DNA from: an uncultured Oribacterium sp.
GTDB taxonomy: Bacteria > Bacillota > Clostridia > Lachnospirales > Lachnospiraceae
Length of the DNA: 64,000 nucleotides
NCBI GenBank assembly: GCA_946413525.1
Contig: CAMKKZ010000001.1
Coordinates: 62,001-126,000, forward strand
Direction: 5' to 3'
In this document: positions 7,458 to 16,988 of the stretch, piece after piece
How the letters are laid out: each line of letters opens with the position of its first letter
How positions within the stretch are numbered: position 1 is the stretch's first letter
Notes under the pieces: model-generated
Told to the model about the DNA's origin: nothing
What the model saw: the letters and a program-made list of their open reading frames with translations, nothing else
Databases searched by the model: none
Translations under genes and position numbers: made by a program

Positions 7458-10082
7458 CTATCCCTCCAGCATGTCTTTCATTTCAAAAAGGCTGTTTATC
7501 GCGTTCCTCGGGCTTATATGGTCAAGATCAAGGGAAAGGAGGTATTCTATGGCTTTTTCTGCCTTCTTTCCGTATCCTTGCCCATTATCGAAACCGCCCG
7601 GCTCTTCTTCTGGCAGCAAAAGCGCCTTATTTTCCGAAATCCCCCTCGCCTTGCCCGCGATGTCAGCCTGCTGGAGTTCCTCCGCTATTTCTCTCGCCCG
7701 TTCAAGAACCGGGCGCGGAACGCCAGCCAGGCCCGCAACATCTATGCCGTAGCTCCTGTCCGCGCCTCCCGGCATGATTTTTCGAAGAAAAACGATATCC
7801 CGGCCCTGGCTCCTGACGGCGATGCAATAATTGTTGACTGATGGCAATTTCCCTTCGAGTTCAGTCAATTCGTGGTAATGCGTTGCGAAAAGCGTTTTTG
7901 CCCGGACCGTGCTGCTGATGTACTCTACGACAGCCCAGGCGATGGAAAGGCCATCAAAGGTGGAAGTGCCGCGTCCTATTTCATCCAAAATCAAAAGGGA
8001 CCTTGTTGTCGCGTTCCTTAATATGCTGGCGACTTCGTTCATTTCCACCATAAAAGTCGATTGTCCGCTGGAAAGGTCATCCGAGGCCCCCACCCTGGTA
8101 AAAATCCTATCGCAAATACAGATGTCGGCTTTGCCGGCCGGCACGAAGGAACCTATGGAAGCCATGAGGACGATCAGGGCGGTTTGCCGCATATAAGTTG
8201 ATTTACCGGCCATGTTCGGACCTGTGATGATGGAAATCATGTTTTCCTTCTCGTCCAGAAAAGTGTCATTACTTACAAAGTTGCCTTCCGGCAGCAGCCG
8301 TTCAATCACCGGATGCCTACCGTCCTGGATATGGATCCGCCCCTCCTGGTTCAATATAGGACGTTTATAATGATACTTTGTCGCCGCCCTTGAAAGGGAA
8401 ATCATGCAGTCCAGAAGCGCGATGGCGTGGGAGGTATTCTGCACCCTGCCTATTTCATTCGATATTTTGTCCCGTATATCTGAAAAAAGCTCATATTCCA
8501 GGGAATTCAGGCGCTCTTCCGCGCCAAGTATTATATTCTCAAGCTCTGAGAGACGGTCAGAGGTGTACCGTTCCCCATTGGAAAGGGTTTGCTTACGAAT
8601 AAAATAATCCGGCACCTTGTCCATGAAGCTCTTGCTCACTTCAAAGCAATACCCAAAAATACGATTGTATTTGATTTTCAGATTGCGGATGCCTGTCTTC
8701 TCCCTCTCCTCCGCTTCCAGATCCGACAGCCATCCCTTCCCGTTCAGGCGGGACTCCCTGTACTTGTCTACCTCGTCATGGTAGCCCGCCTTGATAATTC
8801 CTCCTTCCTTTACAGAGATTGGGGCGTCGTCCATAATGGAGGAAACGAGTAATTGGAAAAGGTCCTGAAGTTCATCCATTTTGTCATGGACAGACCGGAG
8901 GAGCGGTGAGCGGAATAAGGAGAGAACATGCCGTATATTTGGAAGAAGCCTTATGGACTCCCTGAAAGCGATCAAATCCCGGGGATTCGCGGACTGGCTG
9001 CTGATTTTCCCAAGCAGACGTTCAATATCATAGACCGAGGACAAATACTCTCCCAGTTCTTCCCGGTCTATATAATGAGAACACAGCTCGTCCACGGCTT
9101 CCAGCCTATTTTCTATCTCTTCTTTCAGAATAAGAGGCTGTTCAAGAAAACGCCTCAAAAGCCGTGCGCCCATGGCCGTTTCCGTATGGTCCAAGACCCA
9201 TAGCAAAGATCCTCTTTTTTTCTTTTCACGCATCGTTTCTGTTATTTCCAGATTCCTCCTGGCTGCCTGATCCAGAATCATGAACTGGCTGCTCTGGTAG
9301 TAGCGTATATTGGAGATATGTTCCAGAGATCTCTTCTGTGTATCATAAACATATCGCAAGGCCGCCGCTGCCGAAATGCGTGGTAAAAGCAGCTCCGAAA
9401 GACCGAGTCCGGAAATGCCGGTATGAAAATGTCTTGAGAGGAGGCTGTCAGCTTCATCTTTCTCAAAAACCTTGTCGTCTAATTGTGTCAAAAGGATTTC
9501 CAGACGATTCTTCAAAAAATCAATATCTGCCCCGGAAAGCAGGAAACGGGCGTTATGTACGATTTCCGATGGGGAAAAATGGCTGATCTCGTCCAAAAGC
9601 TCCTTCTGGGAATGACAGCAGGTGGTCAGGAACTCACCTGTCGAAATATCGACCGAAGAAACGCCGAAGGCCTTGCCGTCATAATAAATGCTCATCAGGA
9701 AATTATTTCTGCTTTCTTCCAGGGCAGCATCCATGATGACTGTGCCTGGTGTAACAATGCGTACGACCTCCCTGCGTACGATTCCCTTTGCCTGCTTTGG
9801 ATCTTCCATTTGTTCCGCAACGGCAACTTTAAACCCCTTGGAAAGAAGGCGCGCCAGATAGCTGTCTACGGCATGATAGGGCACCCCGCACATCGGTGCC
9901 TTCTCACCTGTCCCGCAGTCTTTTCCCGTAAGGACTAAATCCAATGCGTCGGATACTTTTTTCGCGTCTTCATAAAACATTTCATAAAAGTCCCCTATGC
10001 GGTAAAACAAAACAGTATCAGGATAAGATTTTTTCGTCTCGAGATACTGAGCCATCATAGGAGACAATTTTTTTTCTGCCAT
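7458..10082 (-). CDS. mutS: DNA mismatch repair protein MutS
   Basis: The 874-residue length is standard for MutS. The mismatch-contacting Phe-X-Glu is in YRIGDFYEMFYEDA near residue 30. The Walker A GPNMAGKST, the signature DDLSSGQSTFMVEM and Walker B LLILDEIGRGTSTFDG follow in the C-terminal ATPase. It recognises mispairs and small loops and recruits MutL. It is separated from miaB by 24 bp and from mutL by one base, so the three are probably cotranscribed. Confidence 0.97.
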   Translation of the reverse strand: MAEKKLSPMMAQYLETKKSYPDTVLFYRIGDFYEMFYEDAKKVSDALDLVLTGKDCGTGEKAPMCGVPYHAVDSYLARLLSKGFKVAVAEQMEDPKQAKGIVRREVVRIVTPGTVIMDAALEESRNNFLMSIYYDGKAFGVSSVDISTGEFLTTCCHSQKELLDEISHFSPSEIVHNARFLLSGADIDFLKNRLEILLTQLDDKVFEKDEADSLLSRHFHTGISGLGLSELLLPRISAAAALRYVYDTQKRSLEHISNIRYYQSSQFMILDQAARRNLEITETMREKKKRGSLLWVLDHTETAMGARLLRRFLEQPLILKEEIENRLEAVDELCSHYIDREELGEYLSSVYDIERLLGKISSQSANPRDLIAFRESIRLLPNIRHVLSLFRSPLLRSVHDKMDELQDLFQLLVSSIMDDAPISVKEGGIIKAGYHDEVDKYRESRLNGKGWLSDLEAEEREKTGIRNLKIKYNRIFGYCFEVSKSFMDKVPDYFIRKQTLSNGERYTSDRLSELENIILGAEERLNSLEYELFSDIRDKISNEIGRVQNTSHAIALLDCMISLSRAATKYHYKRPILNQEGRIHIQDGRHPVIERLLPEGNFVSNDTFLDEKENMISIITGPNMAGKSTYMRQTALIVLMASIGSFVPAGKADICICDRIFTRVGASDDLSSGQSTFMVEMNEVASILRNATTRSLLILDEIGRGTSTFDGLSIAWAVVEYISSTVRAKTLFATHYHELTELEGKLPSVNNYCIAVRSQGRDIVFLRKIMPGGADRSYGIDVAGLAGVPRPVLERAREIAEELQQADIAGKARGISENKALLLPEEEPGGFDNGQGYGKKAEKAIEYLLSLDLDHISPRNAINSLFEMKDMLEG

Positions 10083-10106
10083 GCACCCTCCCTGGGTCTT
10101 TGGATG

Positions 10107-11552
10107 CTATGCCTGATCCGAGGCCGCCACCCCTAAATAATAGAAATCCCTGGATTCCACAAGACGTACATTTGCCATTTGCCCGATCAGCGAGGATGGC
10201 CCTTCAAAATGTACAAGAATATTATTGGAAAGCCTTCCTGTCAGAAAGCCTTTTCTTTCCTTGTCGGCTTCTTCCACCAGGACTTCCATGGTCTTTCCAA
10301 TATCAAGTCCCTCATTTTCCCGGGAGCACTGCTTTACAGTGGCCATGAGCCTGGCAAAACGATCCTTCACTATATCATCGGGCACCTGCTCCCAGCTTGC
10401 CGCCGGGGTGCCAGTACGTCTTGAGTAAATAAAGGTAAAAGCCGAATCAAAATGGATTGTCCGCAGTACATCCAGGGTATCCTGAAAATCCATCTCGGTC
10501 TCCCCGGGAAATCCCACAATGACATCCGTCGTCAGGCTGATTCCTGGAATCCGTTCTCGGATTTTGTGTGCCAATTTAAGAAAGCTCTCCTTTGTATAAC
10601 GCCTGTTCATTCTACGGAGCACATTGTCGGAGCCGGACTGCAGGGGAAGATGGATATGCCTTTCGATGTTTGGGTGCTTCTCAATGACCGTAATCAGCTC
10701 CTCAGAGAAATCCATTGGGTTTGATGTCATGAAACGCAGCCTCTTAAGGCCCTGAAGCTCTGCCACATTGCTCAGCAATGTCGGAAAATCCATGTCCTCA
10801 GCCAGATCCTTTCCATAAGAATTGACATTTTGGCCCAGAAGGCATATTTCAATAACTCCTTCTCCCAGCAGCTTTTCGCACTCACGGAGAATGTCTGAAG
10901 AGTTTCGTGATTTTTCACGGCCCCGGACATAAGGCACGATGCAGTATGTGCAAAAGTTATTGCATCCGTAGCTTATATTAACAGACGCTTTGAAAGGATA
11001 TTTCCGCACGGAAGGCAGATCCTCCACAATGAGACTGGAATCCGGCAGCACCTCCATGATCCGGGCATCCTTCCATAAGGCTTCAAAAAGCAGCTCGGCC
11101 AGCTTATAAACGTTATGGGTGCCAAAGATCAGGCGTACATAAGGGTATTTTTTCCGTATAAGCTCCGCCTCATCCTTCTCCTGCATCATGCACCCGGCAA
11201 TTCCGAGTATCATGCCATCACGCGCGGCACATTGGTGCTTCAGCCGTCCTATTCGGCCATATAGCCGTTCGTTCGCGTTTTCCCTGACCGTGCAGGTGGT
11301 AAATAGGACAATGTCAGAATGATCCACGCTGTCTGCCGGGGTATAACCGCAATTTGTGAGTATGCCGGAAAGCTTTTCACCATCTCTTGCGGACATTTGG
11401 CAGCCGATTACCTCAACTTTGAACAAAGCCTCGTAACCGCTCTTTTTTTTGATTTCCACGAGCCTTCTGACCTGTTCCATGAAATAATATTGCCTGGCAG
11501 GCTCTTCGGGCGGAGCTTCCGCGATAAGTTTTTTAAATCTTGTATCCTCCAA
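10107..11552 (-). CDS. miaB: tRNA-2-methylthio-N6-dimethylallyladenosine synthase
   Basis: MiaB is a radical SAM methylthiotransferase acting on the MiaA product at A37. The radical SAM cluster motif is CNNFCTYCIVPYVRGREKSR. The N-terminal UPF0004 domain carries the second cluster (VIGCQMSARDGEKL, FTTCTVRENA, GIAGCMMQEK), and a TRAM domain ends the protein. The reading frame starts at TTG 11552, with AAGGA seven bases upstream; no in-frame ATG fits better. The 481-residue length is normal. It lies between an FAD protein and mutS. Confidence 0.94.
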   Translation of the reverse strand: MEDTRFKKLIAEAPPEEPARQYYFMEQVRRLVEIKKKSGYEALFKVEVIGCQMSARDGEKLSGILTNCGYTPADSVDHSDIVLFTTCTVRENANERLYGRIGRLKHQCAARDGMILGIAGCMMQEKDEAELIRKKYPYVRLIFGTHNVYKLAELLFEALWKDARIMEVLPDSSLIVEDLPSVRKYPFKASVNISYGCNNFCTYCIVPYVRGREKSRNSSDILRECEKLLGEGVIEICLLGQNVNSYGKDLAEDMDFPTLLSNVAELQGLKRLRFMTSNPMDFSEELITVIEKHPNIERHIHLPLQSGSDNVLRRMNRRYTKESFLKLAHKIRERIPGISLTTDVIVGFPGETEMDFQDTLDVLRTIHFDSAFTFIYSRRTGTPAASWEQVPDDIVKDRFARLMATVKQCSRENEGLDIGKTMEVLVEEADKERKGFLTGRLSNNILVHFEGPSSLIGQMANVRLVESRDFYYLGVAASDQA

Positions 11553-11566
11553 ACATTCTTCCTTTC

Positions 11567-13228
11567 TTAAGGGTTATGACGATAAATTTTCAGTACTTGT
11601 TCCGCGACGCGGATTCCATCCATGGCCGCGCTCATAATCCCCCCGGCATATCCTGCCCCTTCCCCGCAAGGGAAAACATTTTCTATATTGGCACAAAGGT
11701 TCTGACTCCGGGGAATCCGTACGGGAGAAGATGTCCTGGACTCAACCCCTGCCAGGATGGCTTCGGGATGATTGAATCCAGGGATGCTTTTCCCAAAGCC
11801 AGCCATTCCCTCCAGAAAGGCATCATTGAACCCGTTCAGGGAGGAAAAAGGCGATGTTTCCGAAAAATGAAATAATTCCTGAAGCTGTGCTTCTTTCCAC
11901 TGGCCTTTGAAGGCGGGAATAATGGGGCTGTTCATTGCCTCCCCGCTCCCCACCAAGATCGTGTCATCTCTCTGACAGCGTCTTCGGAAATCCCCAAGAC
12001 GCTGCATGGGGATGCGCCCCCCTCCTAATTCGAAAGCTCTTTTTTCCAGCTCTCTTTGCAGATAAATGCCCCCAAGCGGCGTTTCAAGAGACTGAAAATC
12101 CTCTTTTCGAATACTGACTATGATTGCCGCATTCGCGTTAATCCCATCCCTTGCGTGATAACTCATTCCATTCACTGAGAGGTGTCCCTCTTCCGAAGAA
12201 GCATTCACGACATAGCCACCGGGACACATGCAAAAACTGTAAACGCTTCTTCCGTTTTTCGCGGTATGCGAAAGCCTGTACGTGGCAGGCCCGAGGATTT
12301 TTTTTGTCTCATCATCCACCTTGCCATACATGGCGAAATCGATAAGGCTTTGCGGGTGCTGGATTCGCAATCCCATGGCGAAATCCTTCGCTTCCATTTG
12401 AAGGCCTGATTCATAAAGCTCTTCAAAACTGTCCCTTGCGGAATGCCCTATGGCCAGAACAATGGGGCGATTATTCTCCTTACGCATGTCAAATGACGTG
12501 AATTTCCTGTGGAAAAGAATTTCTCCTCCCAGGGAAACAATCTCTTCCCGAAAAGCCCTAACAATGGAATGAAGGCAATCTGAGCCGATATGGGGTTTGG
12601 CATTGATCAGGATGTCGCAGTCGGCGCCATGTTTTACAAATTCCTCCAGGACAAAGCGGTTCCTGCCTTCCCTGTCTTTGATAAGCGTATTAAGTTTCCC
12701 GTCAGAAAAGGCGCCCGCACCCCCTTCTCCAAATTGTGGATTGGAATCAGGACACAGCAGGCCATTTTCCCAAAAAAGCGAAACATCCCTAACCCGTTCG
12801 TCAATTGGTGCCCCTCGTTCATACACGATCGGGCAAAGCCCGGATCTTGCCAGAATAAGGGACGCAAAAATACCCGCTGGGCCAAATCCTACCACGAGAG
12901 GCCTGGACGATGCGCTGATGGGCCGGTTGTTGACTGTTCCAATATGCTGAGTGAGCGAGAAAGAGGGGTTCGAATCTTCCAAAAAACGTATGTCCTTGTT
13001 TCCGAAACGTTTGATGATGCTTTTTTCTGCCTGGACGCCTCCCTTCAGGCTCAGGCGCACGGTATATGAAAAAAAAATATCCGGTTTTTTCCTTGCGTCA
13101 ATGGATTTCCTGATAATTAGAAAGCGATCAATTTTATTATTCGGTATATGCAGGATTCCCGCGCATTTCTGACGAAGCTTTTCGAGGGATTCCTTAACCC
13201 TCAGCCTGAGCTGGGTCATTTCTATCAA
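11567..13228 (-). CDS. FAD-dependent oxidoreductase, COG2509 type (TTG start)
   Basis: The protein has an N-terminal domain of about 90 residues and then a dinucleotide-binding fold, VVGFGPAGIFASLILARSG, with the family segment GEGGAGAFSDGKLNT. Proteins of this kind are annotated as uncharacterised FAD-dependent dehydrogenases; the substrate is unknown. I choose TTG at 13228 because GGAG lies eight bases upstream; an ATG at 13219 would be seventeen bases away. The predicted length is 553 residues. It is followed after 14 bp by miaB. Confidence 0.85.
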   Translation of the reverse strand: MIEMTQLRLRVKESLEKLRQKCAGILHIPNNKIDRFLIIRKSIDARKKPDIFFSYTVRLSLKGGVQAEKSIIKRFGNKDIRFLEDSNPSFSLTQHIGTVNNRPISASSRPLVVGFGPAGIFASLILARSGLCPIVYERGAPIDERVRDVSLFWENGLLCPDSNPQFGEGGAGAFSDGKLNTLIKDREGRNRFVLEEFVKHGADCDILINAKPHIGSDCLHSIVRAFREEIVSLGGEILFHRKFTSFDMRKENNRPIVLAIGHSARDSFEELYESGLQMEAKDFAMGLRIQHPQSLIDFAMYGKVDDETKKILGPATYRLSHTAKNGRSVYSFCMCPGGYVVNASSEEGHLSVNGMSYHARDGINANAAIIVSIRKEDFQSLETPLGGIYLQRELEKRAFELGGGRIPMQRLGDFRRRCQRDDTILVGSGEAMNSPIIPAFKGQWKEAQLQELFHFSETSPFSSLNGFNDAFLEGMAGFGKSIPGFNHPEAILAGVESRTSSPVRIPRSQNLCANIENVFPCGEGAGYAGGIMSAAMDGIRVAEQVLKIYRHNP

Positions 13229-13259
13229 GCGGCATTCTCCTTTCAATGGTATTTTGCTG

Positions 13260-13394
13260 GTTACTACTCAGGTAGCCGCCTGCACTCGCTGCAAGATGCG
13301 TACACATAAGCTGAAAAGCAGGCAAAAGGCGCATGGGAATGCGCGTAAGCGCCGCGTATTTTGCCGTAAGTGTTCAGGGAACCTGAGCAGTTAC
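13260..13394 (+). repeat. Family B element, copy B1: 135-bp MITE-like repeat
   Basis: These 135 bp are nearly identical to the reverse complement of 35791-35925. The ends are imperfect terminal inverted repeats: GTTACTACTCAGG at the left, and GTAACTGCTCAGG read inward from the right. There is no internal gene. The right end forms a hairpin of about 12 bp, and further hairpins fill the unit. The 3' end of the flavoprotein gene at 13374-14666, including its stop codon, lies inside the element. Confidence 0.85.
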
Positions 13395-14666
13395 TTTTGC
13401 TGAAAAAGACGGACAGGCAGCAGCTTTTCCGGCAATCATTCCGCTTGCCCATGCGAAATGAAGGTTGTATCCGCCGCAGATTCCATCCACATCCACTATC
13501 TCGCCTGCAAAGAACAGGTTTTTCTTCAACTTGCTTTCCATCCGGCCAGGAATGATTTCCCTCGTGCTGACTCCGCCGGCGGTGCATTGTGATTTTGAAA
13601 AAGGATTGACGGAGATAACATTATCCGTAAGATCTGTAAGCAATCCGGCCAGTTTCGAGAGTTCCGCGTCATTAAGTTTCCCACTTGCCTTGTCCATCCG
13701 GATTCCCGCAAGCTGCATTAATGCAAATGCTATATGGCTGTTCACGAAGCCCATAAGGAAGTTCTTTGCCGGCCTGTCTTTCAGAAGGGATTTTCTTTTT
13801 TTTAATTCATCCCTAAGGCGCCCCCTGCAATTTTCCCAGTCCGGAAGAAAAGAAATATGAACCTTTACATCTTTTCCTATCTGCAAGCCCCTTGAGGCAA
13901 ATCTGCTGACCTGGAACGCAGGGATTCCGGAAATGCCGTAATCGGTGAACTGGAGCTCTCCCCGATCCGAAGCTGCCATGGAGCCATCCACTTCCAGGCA
14001 GATGGAAGCCTCAGCCCTGGCGCCGGCCATTTCCTTGTAATATCTCCCGCCGCATTGAAGAGATGTCAAAGCCGGGACTGGCTGCACGATTGTATGCTTG
14101 AAGCAAGCAGCCAGACGGTATCCTCCTCCATCAGAGCCTGTTTCCGGATGAGCCATGCCACCTGTGGAAAGAATGACGGCATCGCCACAAAAATCCCCTT
14201 TGTTTGTATGAATCAAGAAGCCCTGCCGACTTCCATTATTATCGCTTCGAGGAGATGCAGAAAGAACATTTGCCTTTGAAATAATCCTCACTCCAAGCCG
14301 CCTTAATTCTTCTTCCAAAGCTTCCGTCAGGCAACTGGCCTGTTCAGAAGCGGGATATACATAAGTTCCTCTGAATTTGGGGATAACGCCAAGCTCACGA
14401 AAAAAACTTATGGCCTTTTCAGGAGGAAAGAATCTGACAATATCAGAGGGGAAGGCAGGATCATTGCACCGGTATTCTTTTCCGAGGAGAAGGATATTTG
14501 TATAATTGCCTCTGCCATTCCCGGTTTGAGAAAGCTTCTTTCCAAGCCTCTCATTTTTTTCAAGCAAAGTCACCTCAGCTCCCGATCTGGAAGCCGAGAT
14601 TGCTGCCATTAGGCCCGCGGCTCCGCCACCAATAACAATCACAGTCCTGCCCATGCGTCCAGTCAT
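13374..14666 (-). CDS. NAD(P)/FAD-dependent oxidoreductase, HI0933/YhiN type
   Basis: The 430-residue protein starts with the FAD-binding motif VIVIGGGAAGLMAAISASRSG and contains the family segments LSQTGNGRGNYTN and the C-terminal GEIVDVDGICGGYNLHFAWASG. HI0933-family flavoproteins are widespread but of unproved function. The start is uncertain: ATG 14666 has its purine-rich stretch only two bases away, and ATG 14654 is an alternative. The last residues and the TGA stop are supplied by the family B repeat, so the C-terminus has probably been altered by its insertion. Confidence 0.85.
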   Translation of the reverse strand: MTGRMGRTVIVIGGGAAGLMAAISASRSGAEVTLLEKNERLGKKLSQTGNGRGNYTNILLLGKEYRCNDPAFPSDIVRFFPPEKAISFFRELGVIPKFRGTYVYPASEQASCLTEALEEELRRLGVRIISKANVLSASPRSDNNGSRQGFLIHTNKGDFCGDAVILSTGGMAHPETGSDGGGYRLAACFKHTIVQPVPALTSLQCGGRYYKEMAGARAEASICLEVDGSMAASDRGELQFTDYGISGIPAFQVSRFASRGLQIGKDVKVHISFLPDWENCRGRLRDELKKRKSLLKDRPAKNFLMGFVNSHIAFALMQLAGIRMDKASGKLNDAELSKLAGLLTDLTDNVISVNPFSKSQCTAGGVSTREIIPGRMESKLKKNLFFAGEIVDVDGICGGYNLHFAWASGMIAGKAAACPSFSAKVTAQVP

Positions 14667-14702
14667 CTCCCGTTAACATCCTGCATTGTATAGTAAACGA
14701 AC

Positions 14703-14718
14703 AAAACGCTTGCGTTTT
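14703..14718 (-). terminator. Short hairpin after the flippase gene
   Basis: AAAACGC and GCGTTTT flank a two-base spacer, and on the minus strand the hairpin ends in TTTTG. It lies between the flippase stop at 14742 and the next start at 14666. It is a weak terminator candidate with a very short run of T. Confidence 0.35.
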
Positions 14719-14741
14719 GATTTGTTTCCTGCTTAAGCGCG

Positions 14742-16481
14742 TCAACGTACAAAACGCCTCAGGTGCCTTCCAAAAGGCATATGTTCAAGATCTTCTTCAG
14801 AAAACGCCCTCATCAGGATCATGGCAGCAAAGTACACAAAAACCGCAATACAAATTGAAGGAATCGTGAGAATTGTCGCGCCGATTCTTCCGTCATGAAG
14901 ATGAGAAGGAAGAATGAGCTTGACAAGGCTGTATATGAGGTACGCGGAAGCCCCCATGAACCCCCCGGCAATTGATGGGTAAAGATAGCAATGAGCCAGA
15001 TCCAAAGCAACGTGGGTGTATTTCCGAATCGACATCTGGTTCAACACGCAGATTATCAAGGCGAAAACCATATTTGCCAATACTACACCGTAGATTCCAA
15101 GCCCAAGGTAAAGGAATTCCAATAGAGCGCCAATATGGATGATCAGGGCAAGAAAAGCATTGCAGAGGGGGATATGAAGCCTGCCAAGTCCTTGGAGCAC
15201 GGCATTGGAAATCGTGGATTGTGAATAGAAAATCACAGCCATTGCGCCAATGCGGGTTAGGTTCACCAGCAATTCAACACTGTTCCCAGGAAAAAGCATC
15301 GTGCAAATCGGTTCGGCCAATACTGCAAGCCCTATACTTGCCGGGATGGCAATCATCATAGTAAACCGGACACTGTAGCGGATGAAAACGGCTGTCTCCC
15401 GGCGATTCCTTTCTTCTACCGCCCGAGTCAGGCTTGGGATCAAGGAAGAGGACAGGGCGTTGGAAAGGGCTACCGGTATATTGAAAAGAATATGGTACTC
15501 CCCAAAAACCCCCCACTCCGTCACTATGCGGCTGGCGTTGCCGAGTTTTGCCATTACATTTCCGAATATATAGTCATCTATCACTGATGAGACGTTATAA
15601 ACTGTGCTGGAAATCAGTATCGGAAGCATTGTGGCGCCAAGAAGCATCATGATTTTGCGGTAGGATTCCTTTGGATTTTTATCCCGTCGAGCCCGGAAAT
15701 GTAGCAGCGGGCGATGCATGGAATACAAAATGGCAAAAAACAGCAGCGCTATAAAAGCGCCTGCCAAAGTACCCAGGCACCCTCCCGCGGCTCCAAAAGC
15801 AGGGGGATACCCTGTCTCACCATATAGTATATTGGCTCTTTCTCCCTGCCGTATCAGTATCCCTGCCGCAATAACAGATACAAAAGCATTCAGGATTTGT
15901 TCAAGTATCTGAGAGACCGCAGTAGGGACCATATTGCCGGTTCCTTGAAAATAACCACGCATAATGCCAAGATAAGCCATGATCCATACTGTGGGGGCCA
16001 AAGCCTGAAGGGAAAATGAGCAGTAAGGCTTCTTAAGCATTTCCGCAATTATTTCGGCGCCGAAGTAAAGAACGGAAAACATAAACAGTCCGATAATAGT
16101 TGCGTATAAAAAGGCGGCCCTCAAAATTCGTTCTGTATTTCTGTATCTTCCTCCGGCAAGACTGCGGGAAACCAGACGCGAAATAACCGTTGGCATGGAA
16201 TAACTTGAAAGAATCAAAAGGAGGGAGTAAATACTAAACGCGCTTGTATAATAGCCATTTCCCTCTACGCCAATGAGGGCTGTCAGTGGCACCCTGTATA
16301 CCATGCCGATTACACGCACAATTATACCTGCCGCGGCAAGAAGTGATCCTTGTACAATGAAATTGCCTCCTACTCTTCCCGTTCTATCATTCGAATGATT
16401 GGAAGAGGCGCCACCCCGCCTCCTTGAACGAAGCCTTGTCCTGCTTTTTCCACGGGATATGTCACCCTGCATTTCGTTCAT
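14742..16481 (-). CDS. MATE/MOP-superfamily lipid flippase (SpoVB/MurJ-like)
   Basis: The 579-residue protein has about 14 predicted transmembrane helices after a basic, Arg/Ser-rich N-terminus of about 38 residues. The sequence GGNFIVQGSLLAAAGIIVRVIGMVYRVPL is typical of polysaccharide biosynthesis/SpoVB exporters (MOP superfamily). Such proteins flip lipid-linked sugars, for example lipid II or teichoic precursors, across the membrane; which one here cannot be told. The ATG directly follows the ybeY TAG stop (TAGATG), so translation is probably coupled. Confidence 0.85.
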   Translation of the reverse strand: MNEMQGDISRGKSRTRLRSRRRGGASSNHSNDRTGRVGGNFIVQGSLLAAAGIIVRVIGMVYRVPLTALIGVEGNGYYTSAFSIYSLLLILSSYSMPTVISRLVSRSLAGGRYRNTERILRAAFLYATIIGLFMFSVLYFGAEIIAEMLKKPYCSFSLQALAPTVWIMAYLGIMRGYFQGTGNMVPTAVSQILEQILNAFVSVIAAGILIRQGERANILYGETGYPPAFGAAGGCLGTLAGAFIALLFFAILYSMHRPLLHFRARRDKNPKESYRKIMMLLGATMLPILISSTVYNVSSVIDDYIFGNVMAKLGNASRIVTEWGVFGEYHILFNIPVALSNALSSSLIPSLTRAVEERNRRETAVFIRYSVRFTMMIAIPASIGLAVLAEPICTMLFPGNSVELLVNLTRIGAMAVIFYSQSTISNAVLQGLGRLHIPLCNAFLALIIHIGALLEFLYLGLGIYGVVLANMVFALIICVLNQMSIRKYTHVALDLAHCYLYPSIAGGFMGASAYLIYSLVKLILPSHLHDGRIGATILTIPSICIAVFVYFAAMILMRAFSEEDLEHMPFGRHLRRFVR

Positions 16482-16988
16482 CTATCGTACATAACCCCTT
16501 TCAGAAAGAATCTCCTCCTGACGCTTTTCCATCAGTAATCTGTCCTTTTCTTCCATATGGTCATAACCAAGCAAATGAAGCATGGAATGCGTGACCAAAA
16601 AGGCCAGCTCCCTCTCCCAACTATGTCCGTAATCTATTGCCTGGCTTTTTACCCTATTCATATTCAAAACAATATCACCCAGCAAGAGCAATCCACTCTC
16701 CGGATCGAACTGCCCGGGATCATTCTCATCAACAGATGAGAAGTCCGACGGGGAAATAAAAAAAACCATAGGGAAAGAGAGGACATCTGTAGGGCTGTCA
16801 ATTTTCCTCTGCTCCCTGTTGATTTCCCTTATGCCCTCATCATCTGTTACAAGAACTTCTATTTCGCAGTCATATGGGCAATGTTCTGAATACAGAACCG
16901 CATCGGACATTTCACGAATAATGGGTTCCCAGGATTCCCTGAGATCACTTTTCTCGGCCTCTGCTTCAAACTGGATTTCCACGTTCAT
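16482..16988 (-). CDS. ybeY: Endoribonuclease YbeY
   Basis: YbeY is a zinc endoribonuclease needed for 16S rRNA 3'-end maturation and ribosome quality control. The metal motif HSMLHLLGYDH is followed by MEEKDRLLMEKRQEEIL, as in the family. I start it at ATG 16988 (168 residues); a TTG four codons earlier is possible. It overlaps the phoH 3' end by 23 bp, and the phoH-ybeY pair is widely conserved. Confidence 0.95.
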   Translation of the reverse strand: MNVEIQFEAEAEKSDLRESWEPIIREMSDAVLYSEHCPYDCEIEVLVTDDEGIREINREQRKIDSPTDVLSFPMVFFISPSDFSSVDENDPGQFDPESGLLLLGDIVLNMNRVKSQAIDYGHSWERELAFLVTHSMLHLLGYDHMEEKDRLLMEKRQEEILSERGYVR

